NCBI GenBank assembly: GCA_958295745.1
Contig: OY282370.1
Coordinates: forward strand, 2,392,548-2,456,547
Source of the DNA: an uncultured Acidimicrobiia bacterium
GTDB lineage: Bacteria; Actinomycetota; Acidimicrobiia; Spongiisociales; Spongiisociaceae
Length of the DNA: 64,000 bases
Direction of reading: 5' to 3'
Within the stretch, counting starts at the first letter, position 1. Each line of letters begins with the position of its first letter. Positions 24,280-32,843 of this stretch are shown here, piece by piece. The position numbers and the translations under genes are program-made. The notes beneath the pieces are model-generated. The model saw nothing but the letters and a program-made list of their open reading frames with translations. It made no database searches and was not told the DNA's origin.

Positions 24280-26784
24280 ATGATAGGTGCCGGACTACGT
24301 ACAGACATGTCGGGGCTTCGTCCGGCTGCTTTGACGGTCGTGATCATGATCTTGCTGTGGCTTCCCGCTGAGGTGGGTCCTGCCGGGGCAGCCTCGCCTT
24401 GCGACGACGTGACCGAGGGCAGCCTGCGGCTGGAGTGTGAAGCTTTGTGGGAGTTCTACACCGGACTGGACGATCCCGGGGACTTGGACGAGGACGACTC
24501 CGGAGCCTGGCCTACCAGACCGTTTCTCGAGTGGTACGGGTTGGAATTCGCCGATGATCAGTCGACGGTTAGAGGCTTGTGGTTGCAGAGCTCCGGTCTG
24601 GAAGGCCCGATCAGCCCCGCGCTGTCCCGGTTGACCAATCTGCAGTCGCTGAGCCTCGGCGATAACCGGTTGACAGGACCCATACCCCGAGCGATAGGCC
24701 GGCTCGCCGAGCTGAGGTACTTTGCCCTCAACGATAACCGGTTGTCAGGTTCCGTTCCCGCGGAGCTGGGTGCGCTTGCCAACCTCACGGTTCTGAGTCT
24801 AGGTTCTAACCAGCTGTCAGGTTCGATAACCAGTAGACTTGGCCGGCTTACCAACCTCAAGGGACTCTTCCTGCAAAGTAACCAGCTATCGGGCCCTTTA
24901 CCTGTTGAGCTGGGTATGCTCACTGGTCTTGAACATCTGATCCTTCATTCCAATCGGTTGTCGGGTTCTTTGCCTGTTGAGCTCGCTCAGCTCACCAACC
25001 TCTTGTCCCTGGACCTGAGTTGGAACCGGATGAAGGGCCGCGTCCCGCGAGAGCTGGATGAGATAATCGACAACGTCGAGTTTCTAAACCTCACCCAGAA
25101 TGAGCTGACAGGCGATGTCCTCTATAAATATAGCCCGCCGGAGCCGACCACTGTCCCGTCGGCCCTTGAGATATTCTCGTCGGATCCCTTGGGGCTTATC
25201 GCCAAAGCTGATGTATACCGGCAACATAGCGTCGGATCCGAGGTATGGGAAGTGTGGCTGTGCGATGATCCGATAGGGGATCTGCCGGTGGAACCCAATC
25301 AGATGACAGCCCTGCTCAATCGGGAGATCACGCCTTATTTCAGATGGCTCTCCAACAACCGGTACCGTCCGATCTTCGAGTACGCCGGTACTGTCGAGGG
25401 CGACAGCCAGGCGGCTTGTGAACGGGCGGCCCAGGCGGTGCGGTCGTCCGGGGCGCCGATGATAGTGATCGACGACTCCGGCCGAGCTGGAGGGTATGCG
25501 GCGGGCGGACGCACCGTCGTGGTGGGCGGCACGTCGGTCGTAACGGCCCCTGGTTGGCCGCGGCCGTTGCTTGCTGTCGTTGCCCATTTGATAGGTCATC
25601 ATCTGGGTTTCCCCCGTTCGTACGGCGGAAACATACGTTGGAGGAACGGCAGTGTGTATGAAGGGGACAACCCCATGGATCTGATGAGCGGTACTCTCAG
25701 GGTCGATCTGACCACGTCGACCATCGCTGTGAACCGCTACGCGGCTGGCTGGATCGACCCTGCCAGCGTGAGAATCCATGAAGCCGGGGCCACTATGGAC
25801 TACGAGCTGCGTCCACCCGGTACGGGCGGTGTACAGATGATCGTTCTCCCGGGTAGACGACAGGGTAATTTCACCATGTTGGGGGCGCGTTCGGCGGTCG
25901 GATATGACACCGCTCTGCCCAGACAAGGAGTGGAGGTATACCGCATCACTCAGAGTGCTGGGGCCTGTAGTAATCCTTCGGACGGGGTTTGCTGGGGAAC
26001 CAGCCGGCGTACCCAGCCCTTCCCACCCGCTGAGGCCGGGGCCGGATACGGTGAGGACCTCTATAGCCGCGGCAAGTCTCGTCTGGTCGACCATGTTTTC
26101 TTCGCAGGCGATATTTTCGAGGTCGGCAAGGTCACTGTCGAGGTTTTGGAGCGGGTCGGCAACAACTATATGGTCCGGGTGGTCGACGAATCCGAGCCCG
26201 AACCTGCCTTTGAGGGGAGGTTCTCCGATGATGACGGGAACGGGCACGAAGCGAATATCGAGGCGATCGCCGGGTTGGGGGTCACGTTGGGTTGCAACCC
26301 GCCGACCAACGACCGGTACTGCCCTTCGAGGTTGGTGACACGAGCCCAGATGATGGCCTTCTTGGCCAGGGCGCTCGGCGAGTCCCAGAGCGATAGTACG
26401 GGCAGCCGTTTCTCCGATGTGGCGGACGATGCCTGGTATCGGGGCTTTGTCGAACGGTTGGCCGATCTCGGCGTTGTCGAAGCATATGAGGATGGGACAT
26501 TCCGGCCCGAGGAACCGCTCACCCGCCTGGACATGGCTGTGTTCCTGACCCGGGCTTTCTCGGGCATCACGGCGGTGGGTTCTCCGGCCGGGGTCTTCAG
26601 CGACATACCGGCGGATGCGGAACATGCAAGGGATGTCGAAGGCATCCTGGCGGCCGGGGTCACCAGGGGATGCTCGGCCGACCCGTTGCGATATTGTCCC
26701 GATGCTCCGGTTCCCCGAGACCAGATGGCCTCCTTCCTGGGCCGGGCGTTACAAGCCCAGCAGGCCGCCGATCCGTCGAGCTAG
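24280..26784 (+). CDS. secreted LRR / metalloprotease-like / SLH-like protein
   Basis: An 834-residue exported protein. A signal peptide ends near AGAAS (~residue 40). Eight 24-residue leucine-rich repeats follow (~80-275) with the plant-type consensus LxxLxLxxNxLSGxIPxxLGxL. A middle domain (~300-640) contains AHLIGHHLGF and later NPMDLMSG, which resemble the zinc site and Met-turn of metallopeptidases, but the catalytic Glu of HExxH is Leu, so it is probably inactive as a classical protease. The C-terminus (~650-825) carries three S-layer-homology-like repeats with Cys pairs (LGVTLGC...YCP; TRGCSADPLRYCP), probably anchoring it to the cell surface. Start ATG 24280 follows GAGGGAGGG. Confidence 0.75.
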   Translation: MIGAGLRTDMSGLRPAALTVVIMILLWLPAEVGPAGAASPCDDVTEGSLRLECEALWEFYTGLDDPGDLDEDDSGAWPTRPFLEWYGLEFADDQSTVRGLWLQSSGLEGPISPALSRLTNLQSLSLGDNRLTGPIPRAIGRLAELRYFALNDNRLSGSVPAELGALANLTVLSLGSNQLSGSITSRLGRLTNLKGLFLQSNQLSGPLPVELGMLTGLEHLILHSNRLSGSLPVELAQLTNLLSLDLSWNRMKGRVPRELDEIIDNVEFLNLTQNELTGDVLYKYSPPEPTTVPSALEIFSSDPLGLIAKADVYRQHSVGSEVWEVWLCDDPIGDLPVEPNQMTALLNREITPYFRWLSNNRYRPIFEYAGTVEGDSQAACERAAQAVRSSGAPMIVIDDSGRAGGYAAGGRTVVVGGTSVVTAPGWPRPLLAVVAHLIGHHLGFPRSYGGNIRWRNGSVYEGDNPMDLMSGTLRVDLTTSTIAVNRYAAGWIDPASVRIHEAGATMDYELRPPGTGGVQMIVLPGRRQGNFTMLGARSAVGYDTALPRQGVEVYRITQSAGACSNPSDGVCWGTSRRTQPFPPAEAGAGYGEDLYSRGKSRLVDHVFFAGDIFEVGKVTVEVLERVGNNYMVRVVDESEPEPAFEGRFSDDDGNGHEANIEAIAGLGVTLGCNPPTNDRYCPSRLVTRAQMMAFLARALGESQSDSTGSRFSDVADDAWYRGFVERLADLGVVEAYEDGTFRPEEPLTRLDMAVFLTRAFSGITAVGSPAGVFSDIPADAEHARDVEGILAAGVTRGCSADPLRYCPDAPVPRDQMASFLGRALQAQQAADPSS

Positions 26785-26818
26785 CGCCGGTAGGTCTGGG
26801 AGAATCCTCATGGTCGCC

Positions 26819-26835
26819 CTTCGATGTAGTCGAAG
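26819..26835 (+). terminator. short hairpin after the LRR gene
   Basis: CTTCGA-TGTAG-TCGAAG forms a perfect 6-bp stem 34 bases after the stop codon at 26784. No T-run follows, so termination activity is uncertain. Confidence 0.3.
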
Positions 26836-26945
26836 ACGGCTGTGCGGGTCTGGGTGTGGGTGGGGAGTCCATGACAAGCCGGCCCGGTTTCGGCGGAGGA
26901 TGCCGATCGGTATCCTGCCTGTTCTGTGATCATCTGGTCTGACTG

Positions 26946-28550
26946 TTGACCGCCGCGGTAGCGCCCGTTGCGGAGGCCGCGCCCGTAGAGCGCCGCCGCT
27001 ACGACCTCGACGCTCTGCGGGGTTTCGCCATGCTGCTGGGGATCGGGCTGCACGCCTCCCTGTCGTTCTTCCCGGCGCCTTGGTGGGTGCAGGACCGCAC
27101 CGCCGGACTGGAAGGCCCCTACGACGAGTTCCTATGGGCGGTGCACGGCTTCCGCATGCCGGTGTTCTTCCTGATGAGCGGGTTCTTCACAGCCATGCTT
27201 TGGCGCCGCCGCGGCCTGGGTCCGCTGCTGTCGCACCGCCTCCGCCGGGTGGCCCTGCCGCTGGCGCTCGGCTTGGCGACCATCGTTCCGCTGACCAATT
27301 GGGTGGGCGGCGTGGCCGTCGAATCCGGGGCGAGGGCGGCGGCGGCGCAGGGGGACATCTTCACCGCGGTGTTCTCCGGTGACGTTGCGGGGGTGGAGGG
27401 TCTGCTGGACCGGGGTTTCGACGCCGACATGCGGACCGAGCCGGGTGGTTGGACGCTCCTGCACGCCGCGGCTTTCACCGGCGACCCCGGGATGGTGGAG
27501 CTGCTGCTGTCCCGGGGCGCCGAGCCGGCCCCGGTCGCCTCCGCTTCGGAGGGTGAGACCCCGTTGGGGGTGGCCTTCCACTTCGGCCATGAGGAAGCGG
27601 CCGGCCTGCTGGTCGAATACGGCGGCGGCGAGGGGCCTCCCGCCGGGGTGGAGTGGTCGGACATCCCCGGTTGGGCGGCGGGCGCCTGGGAAAACGGGGA
27701 GGAAGGAGAGAAAGGGGAGGGCGATTCCACTACCGGGCTCGACCTCTCCGAAGCGGTGGACAGCTTCCACCATCTCTGGTTCCTGTATTTCCTCCTGTGG
27801 CTGGTGGCGGGGTTCGCCGCCGCGGCGTGGATAGTGGACCGCCGTGGCGCGGGCCGGGCGGGCGGCGGCGGAGCGGAATGGCCCCGGTGGGTGATGTGGC
27901 TGATGATCCCTTTGACCCTCCTCCCTCAGATGTACATGGGCGGCGGCGGCGCCTTTCCCGTCTTCGGGCCGGACACCTACGACGGCTTCCTGCCCCTGAT
28001 CGAAAGCCCCCACCTGCTGCTCTACTACGCCGCCTTCTTCTCGTTCGGCGCCATGATGTACGGGCGCACAGGCCGCAGCGGACATCTCCTGGCGGACACG
28101 GTCGGGCGGCGGTGGTGGCTGATCCTGCCGGTCTCGATCCTCATAGTGCTCCCCTTTGGGTTGGGGTTCACCTTCGAGCCGGAGATGTTCTCCTGGCCGA
28201 TAGCGTCGGCGCTGCAGGTGCTCTACGCATGGGGGATGTGCTTCGGCCTGATCGGGTTGTTCCGGGCGCTGCTGCCGCGGGAACGCCGGGGCGTCCGCTA
28301 CCTGTCCGACTCCTCCTACTGGCTGTACCTGGCCCATCTCCCTCTGGTGGTCGCCGCCCAGATGCTCGTGCGCGACTGGCCGATCCCGTCGGGGGTCAAG
28401 TTCCTGGGCGTATCGGCGGCGGTGACCCTGCTCCTGCTGGCGAGCTACCAGCTGTTCATCCGTTACACCCCCATCGGCGCGCTGCTCAACGGGAAGAAGA
28501 CCCGTCCGCCCCGCCGGCCCCCGAATCCGGACGCTCACGCCACGGGCTGA
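26946..28550 (+). CDS. membrane acyltransferase (acyltransferase-3 type) with ankyrin-repeat insertion
   Basis: A 534-residue integral membrane protein. The start RYDLDALRGFAMLLGIGLHA is the usual beginning of acyltransferase-3/OpgC-type enzymes, which transfer acyl groups to extracytoplasmic sugars. After about three membrane segments, residues ~140-225 form a soluble insertion with ankyrin repeats (GWTLLHAAAFTGDPGMVELL, LLSRGAEP, ETPLGVAFHFGHEEAAGLL), then an acidic linker, then the remaining membrane segments (HHLWFLYFLLWLV onward). Start TTG at 26946. Its 3' end overlaps the convergent amidohydrolase gene by 65 bases. Confidence 0.8.
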   Translation: MTAAVAPVAEAAPVERRRYDLDALRGFAMLLGIGLHASLSFFPAPWWVQDRTAGLEGPYDEFLWAVHGFRMPVFFLMSGFFTAMLWRRRGLGPLLSHRLRRVALPLALGLATIVPLTNWVGGVAVESGARAAAAQGDIFTAVFSGDVAGVEGLLDRGFDADMRTEPGGWTLLHAAAFTGDPGMVELLLSRGAEPAPVASASEGETPLGVAFHFGHEEAAGLLVEYGGGEGPPAGVEWSDIPGWAAGAWENGEEGEKGEGDSTTGLDLSEAVDSFHHLWFLYFLLWLVAGFAAAAWIVDRRGAGRAGGGGAEWPRWVMWLMIPLTLLPQMYMGGGGAFPVFGPDTYDGFLPLIESPHLLLYYAAFFSFGAMMYGRTGRSGHLLADTVGRRWWLILPVSILIVLPFGLGFTFEPEMFSWPIASALQVLYAWGMCFGLIGLFRALLPRERRGVRYLSDSSYWLYLAHLPLVVAAQMLVRDWPIPSGVKFLGVSAAVTLLLLASYQLFIRYTPIGALLNGKKTRPPRRPPNPDAHATG

Positions 28551-29928
28551 GCAAACCGTGCAATCCGGCCCGTTCGATCAGCTCCGCCGACCGCGCCCGC
28601 GCCTCGGCGATGACCTCTCCCTCGTCGACCTTCGTGGAGGCGCCGTTCTCGTAGATCACCTCCCCGCCCACGATCGTCATCGTGACATCCGAGCCCCGGG
28701 CGGCGTACACGAGGGTCGAAACCAGTCTGTTCAGAGGCTGTAGATGGACCCGGTTCAGATCGATCACCGCCAGATCGGCGAGCTTGCCCGGCGCGATCAC
28801 ACCGGCGTCGATGCCCAGATATTTGGCCCCCTCCCGCGTCGCCAGACACAAGGCCTCCTCGGCGTGCGAAGCGGTAGGGTCGAGGGTGGTCAGCCGTTGG
28901 ACGAACACCGACTGCTTCATCTGCTCGAACATGTCCTGGCGATGGTCGCAGGCCGACCCGTCCGTGCCGAGCGAGACGACCGCCCCCGCCGCCCGGAGGT
29001 CGCGCAGACGGATGGCGCCGTCCGCCAAGTAGCAGTTCGAGGTGGGGCAGTGGGCGACCCCGGCGCCGGCCTCGCCGATGTAGGCCACCTCGTTGTCGTC
29101 GAGCCACACTCCGTGGGCGAGCGCCGCCCTCTCGTCGAGCAGCCCGGCGCGATGCATCCACTCCACGGGGCGCTCGCCGTAGCACGATACGTAGGCGGCG
29201 GGGTCGGTCTGGGGCGCCGAGCAGTGGATGTGCCAACCGACGTCCAGCTCGTGCGCCAGCGCCACCGAATCGCAGATCAGCTCCCGTTCGATGAAGTTCC
29301 CGTCCGGGGACGGCCAAACCGACACCCGCCGGCCCGCGGTTGCTTCTACGGCGGCCCGCGTGATCTCCAGCTCCTCCTCCGGCGTCAACGCGAACAGGTA
29401 ATCAGGAATGTCGTAGTGCCTGGTGACCTCGGCGGGGCGGCCGTAGATGCCGCGCGCCGTCACCCCCCGCAGGCCCACCTCCTCGATCGTCCGGGCGACC
29501 CCGACGGTGGTTTCCAGGTCCACCGGGGCGTAGTGATCGTCGAGCACGGCCGTGGTGCCGGCGCGGGCGGCTTCCAGGGCCGTCAACCTGACACCGGCCC
29601 AGGCTTCCCGGGTGCTGATCGCCTGTGCGTAGGGCCACATGAACTCGCTCAACCACGGATACAGCGACATGCCTTCGCCGAGGCCGCGTCCCAGGCTCTG
29701 GAACATATGGGTATGGGCGTCGACGAAGCCCGGGATGACCGCTTTTCCGGTGCAGTCGACCACCCTCGCCGCTCGGTAGTGATCGAGATCCTCCGGCGCG
29801 CCCACCGCCGCGATCCGATTTCCGCTGACGGCCACCGCCCCCGGTTCCAACACTCGGCGTTCGTCGTCGACGGTGACGACCGATCCATTGGTAAGCAATA
29901 TATCACAATACTTTATTTCTTTGTTCAT
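28486..29928 (-). CDS. amidohydrolase of the TrzA/MtaD (guanine deaminase-like) type
   Basis: A 480-residue metal-dependent hydrolase. FVDAHTHMFQSLGRG carries the HxH metal ligands, and WHIHCSA, LAHGVWLDDNE and SLGTDGSACDHR supply the later His and Asp ligands. This pattern belongs to the subfamily that deaminates or dechlorinates N-heterocycles (S-adenosylhomocysteine/methylthioadenosine deaminase, atrazine chlorohydrolase, guanine deaminase). I prefer the ATG at 29928, which has GAGGAG 9 bases upstream, over the ATG at 29937, which abuts it. The 5' end is unusually AT-rich. Confidence 0.85.
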   Translation of the reverse strand: MNKEIKYCDILLTNGSVVTVDDERRVLEPGAVAVSGNRIAAVGAPEDLDHYRAARVVDCTGKAVIPGFVDAHTHMFQSLGRGLGEGMSLYPWLSEFMWPYAQAISTREAWAGVRLTALEAARAGTTAVLDDHYAPVDLETTVGVARTIEEVGLRGVTARGIYGRPAEVTRHYDIPDYLFALTPEEELEITRAAVEATAGRRVSVWPSPDGNFIERELICDSVALAHELDVGWHIHCSAPQTDPAAYVSCYGERPVEWMHRAGLLDERAALAHGVWLDDNEVAYIGEAGAGVAHCPTSNCYLADGAIRLRDLRAAGAVVSLGTDGSACDHRQDMFEQMKQSVFVQRLTTLDPTASHAEEALCLATREGAKYLGIDAGVIAPGKLADLAVIDLNRVHLQPLNRLVSTLVYAARGSDVTMTIVGGEVIYENGASTKVDEGEVIAEARARSAELIERAGLHGLLSPWRERPDSGAGGADGSSSR

Positions 29929-30037
29929 CGTTATCATCTCCTCATCTATGCCAGTTACCGGCCTATTGTCATTGGCCGCCGTCCGATCGGCAACTGTATT
30001 ATTCGAGGTACCGAGTCCTCAGATCGGTGGTGCCTGC

Positions 30038-30094
30038 CGATCGGACACGGGCAGGTCGATCGGACACGGGCTGGCCAATCGGACACTGGCGATT
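30038..30094. repeat. three tandem 19-base repeats
   Basis: CGATCGGACACGGGC begins at 30038 and 30057, and a slightly changed copy (CAATCGGACACTGGC) at 30076, a regular 19-base spacing. A further AGATCGG lies at 30021. The array sits about 90 bases before the RCC1/SLH gene and 110 bases from the divergent amidohydrolase start, so it may be an operator array. Confidence 0.75.
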
Positions 30095-30181
30095 TTCCGC
30101 CGCCCCGGGGCATAGTCTGGTTATGTAGTCTTATATCCGATACAGAGATAGAGGTCCCTAGAGATAGAGGTCCCTGACGTG

Positions 30182-32428
30182 ATGAATGTCTCAGCGCCCC
30201 GCATCGGTTCGACCGGATGGGTGCGGCGCGGCCTTTGGGCGGCGGTCCTGGCCGGGGCGGCCGTACTGGCGGCGGCGGGGGCGGCCGCCGCGCAAGGGGG
30301 CTTCGACGACGCCGGCGGGGTTTACGAGCCGGTTGTCGATGCCTTGGCCGCCGAGGGGATACTGGAGGGCACCGAATGCGGCGAAGGCCGCTTCTGTCCT
30401 GATGAACCGTTGCGCCGATGGACGGCGGCGGTGTGGATCATCCGGGCCGAGGACGAGAACCCGTCGAGGGCGCCGACGCGTTTCGCCGATGTGGATGCTG
30501 ATGCGTGGTGGGCCTCGTATGTGGAGCGCTTGGCCGAGCTGGGCGTCAGCGGTGGGTGCGCCGCCGATCCGCTCCGGTATTGCCCTGACGATCCCATGAC
30601 CCGGGGGCAGACGGCGGCTTTCATGGCCCGCGCCCTCGGCCTCGAGGCCGGGCAGCCGGCCGGGTTCGCCGACACCGCCGGCCACCGCCATGCCCGGAGC
30701 ATCGATGCCCTGGTGTCCGCCGGCGCTACCGCGGGGTGCGCCGCCGATCCGCTCCGGTATTGCCCCGACGATCCCATGACCCGGGGGCAGGCGGCGGTGT
30801 TCCTGGCCCGGATCCTCGATTTGTTCCCCCTGCCCGAGGAGAGATCCACCGCCGTCGCGGTCGGCGGGTCGCATTCGTGCGCGATGCGCACCGGGGGAGA
30901 GGTGATTTGTTGGGGGGACAACCGGGCGGGTCAGTCGAGCCCCCCGACCGGCAAGTTCACCGCGGTCGACGCGGGCGAGTCCCATTCGTGCGGGATACGA
31001 TCCGACGAAAGCGTGGTCTGTTGGGGAGCAGACGACCACCGGCAGTCCGTAGCGCCGGACGGCAAGTTCACCGCCCTGGACGCCGGGGGGTTCCATTCGT
31101 GCGGGATACGGTCCGGGGGCGGGGCGGTCTGTTGGGGTGACAACGGGGTCGGACAGGCGGGCGCGCCGGCCAGCAATTTCAGCGCCGTGTCCGCCGGATG
31201 GGCCCATTCCTGCGGTTTGCTCCCCGCGGGCGGGGTGGTCTGTTGGGGTGACAACCGAGCGGGGCAGTCGGATGCGCCGTCCGGGAGGTTTACGGCGGTG
31301 GCCGCCGGGGGGTTCCATTCGTGCGGGATACGGTCCGGCGGCGCCGTGAGCTGCTGGGGCAACAACCGGATGGGGCAGTCAGATGCGCCGTCCGGGAGGT
31401 TTACGGCGGTGGTTGTCGGGGGGTTCCATTCGTGCGGGATACGCGTCGGCGGGTCGTTGGTCTGTTGGGGTGATGACGGGGCGGGGCAGTCGGATGCGCC
31501 GTCTGGGAGGTTCACGAACGTGTCCGCCCAGGGGTATCACTCGTGCGGAATCCGTTTCGACGGGGCGGTCGTCTGTTGGGGTGAAGGTCCGGCCGACCTG
31601 CCGGATGGAAACTTCACCGCGGTGCTCGCCGGGCGGGCTCATGCGTGCGGGATACGGGCCGATGGTTCGTTGGTCTGTTGGGGTGACAACAGGGCCGGTC
31701 AGTCTGATCCTCCTTCCGGCGGCTTCACATCCGCAGCCGCAGCCGGAGTCGGATCGCATTCGTGCGGGATACAGGCCGGCGGCGCCGTCGCATGCTGGGG
31801 AGACAACGGGGCGGGGCAGTCGGAAGCGCCGTCCGGGAGTTTTAGGGCGGTGTCGGCGGGTTCGAGTCATTCGTGCGGGGTGCGTTTTGATGGGGCTTTG
31901 GTTTGTTGGGGTGATGATGGGGATAGGCGGTTGGCGGCGCCGTCTGGGAGTTTTAGGGCGGTGTCGGCGGGTTCGAGTCATTCGTGCGGGGTGCGTTTTG
32001 ATGGGGCTTTGGTTTGTTGGGGTGATGATGGGGATAGGCGGTTGGCGGCGCCGTCTGGGAGTTTTAGGGCGGTGTCGGCGGGTTCGAGTCATTCGTGCGG
32101 GGTGCGTTTTGATGGGGCTTTGGTTTGTTGGGGCGGCGACGAGGCGGGGCAGTCGACAGCGCCGTCCGGGAGTTTCACGGCGGTGTCAGCCGGGGAGTCG
32201 CATTCGTGCGGGATACGGGCCGGCGGCGCCGTGAGCTGCTGGGGCAACAACCGGTACGGGCAGCTGAACAGGCCGTCCGGGCCTTTCACCGCCGTAGACG
32301 TCGGCCATCGGTACTCGTGCGGGGCGCGGACCGACGGAACTCTGGTCTGCTGGGGCCGCGCGCCGGTGCTGCCGCCGCCGGGCGGGGTGGTGACGGTCGC
32401 TGACCGAGCAACGGAGGCTCCGACATGA
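30182..32428 (+). CDS. secreted SLH-like plus RCC1-repeat protein
   Basis: A 748-residue exported protein. A signal peptide (~1-39, ending AAAAQ) is followed by three S-layer-homology-like repeats with Cys pairs (two copies of CAADPLRYCPDDPMTRGQ) and then fourteen RCC1-type repeats of about 37 residues (~225-740) with the core HSCGIRxxGxVxCWGxN. RCC1 repeats fold as beta-propellers; 14 units could make two seven-bladed propellers. The two Cys in each blade suggest disulfide-stapled blades. Repeats 10-12 are nearly identical in DNA. Likely surface-attached, perhaps adhesive or ligand-binding. The stop overlaps the ridA start (ATGA). Confidence 0.85.
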   Translation: MNVSAPRIGSTGWVRRGLWAAVLAGAAVLAAAGAAAAQGGFDDAGGVYEPVVDALAAEGILEGTECGEGRFCPDEPLRRWTAAVWIIRAEDENPSRAPTRFADVDADAWWASYVERLAELGVSGGCAADPLRYCPDDPMTRGQTAAFMARALGLEAGQPAGFADTAGHRHARSIDALVSAGATAGCAADPLRYCPDDPMTRGQAAVFLARILDLFPLPEERSTAVAVGGSHSCAMRTGGEVICWGDNRAGQSSPPTGKFTAVDAGESHSCGIRSDESVVCWGADDHRQSVAPDGKFTALDAGGFHSCGIRSGGGAVCWGDNGVGQAGAPASNFSAVSAGWAHSCGLLPAGGVVCWGDNRAGQSDAPSGRFTAVAAGGFHSCGIRSGGAVSCWGNNRMGQSDAPSGRFTAVVVGGFHSCGIRVGGSLVCWGDDGAGQSDAPSGRFTNVSAQGYHSCGIRFDGAVVCWGEGPADLPDGNFTAVLAGRAHACGIRADGSLVCWGDNRAGQSDPPSGGFTSAAAAGVGSHSCGIQAGGAVACWGDNGAGQSEAPSGSFRAVSAGSSHSCGVRFDGALVCWGDDGDRRLAAPSGSFRAVSAGSSHSCGVRFDGALVCWGDDGDRRLAAPSGSFRAVSAGSSHSCGVRFDGALVCWGGDEAGQSTAPSGSFTAVSAGESHSCGIRAGGAVSCWGNNRYGQLNRPSGPFTAVDVGHRYSCGARTDGTLVCWGRAPVLPPPGGVVTVADRATEAPT
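31835..32133 (+). repeat. 111-base in-frame tandem triplication within the RCC1 gene
   Basis: Units start at 31835, 31946 and 32057 and are virtually identical until 32133. Each encodes one 37-residue RCC1 blade (core HSCGVRFDGALVCWG). The high identity, while other blades of the same gene differ at many positions, points to recent duplication. The unit also uses more T-rich codons (GTTTTAGGG, TTTGATGGG) than the rest of the gene. Confidence 0.92.
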
Positions 32429-32808
32429 AACACGAGATACGTACGGAGGCCGCGCCGCCGCCGGCAGGGCCCTATTCGCAGGGTCTCAGGGTCGGCGGTC
32501 TGGTGTTCACCGCGGGGCAGGGTCCGTTCGACCCGGTATCCGGCGAGGTGGTCGGCGAGACCATCGAGGAGCAGACTGAGGCGGTGCTCGACAACCTGAG
32601 CGCCATTCTGGAAGCGGCCGGCGGCGGCCTCGACCATGCCGTCAAGGCGACCGTGCATCTGAAGGACATGTCCCACTTCGCGGCTTTCAACCGGGTCTAC
32701 GAACGGCGTTTCTCCGATCCCAAGCCGGTCCGCACCACTGTCGGCAGCGACCTGCCGGGTATCCTGGTCGAGATCGATCTGGTGGCCGAGATACCGTCCG
32801 GAGGGTAG
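32425..32808 (+). CDS. RidA family (Rid/YER057c/UK114) protein
   Basis: A 127-residue protein starting MKHEIRTEAAPPPAGPYSQG, the classic RidA N-terminus, with GQGPFDPVSGEVV, AGGGLDHAVKATVHLKDM and the C-terminal LPGILVEIDLVAE. RidA proteins deaminate reactive enamine/imine intermediates, and members are frequent in catabolic loci for nitrogen compounds. Overlaps the upstream stop (ATGA), although the upstream gene is a surface protein; coupling may be incidental. Confidence 0.92.
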   Translation: MKHEIRTEAAPPPAGPYSQGLRVGGLVFTAGQGPFDPVSGEVVGETIEEQTEAVLDNLSAILEAAGGGLDHAVKATVHLKDMSHFAAFNRVYERRFSDPKPVRTTVGSDLPGILVEIDLVAEIPSGG

Positions 32809-32843
32809 GGGCTTCCATCCCCTCCGCACCTGCCGGAAACGGC

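Noticed and set aside
24280..26784. Active HExxH zinc metalloprotease
   Set aside because: The motif reads HLIGH, so the catalytic glutamate is absent; only a metalloprotease-like fold is suggested.
31835..32133. CRISPR-like or mobile repeat
   Set aside because: The 111-base units are in frame inside a coding sequence and encode RCC1 blades; they are a protein-repeat duplication.
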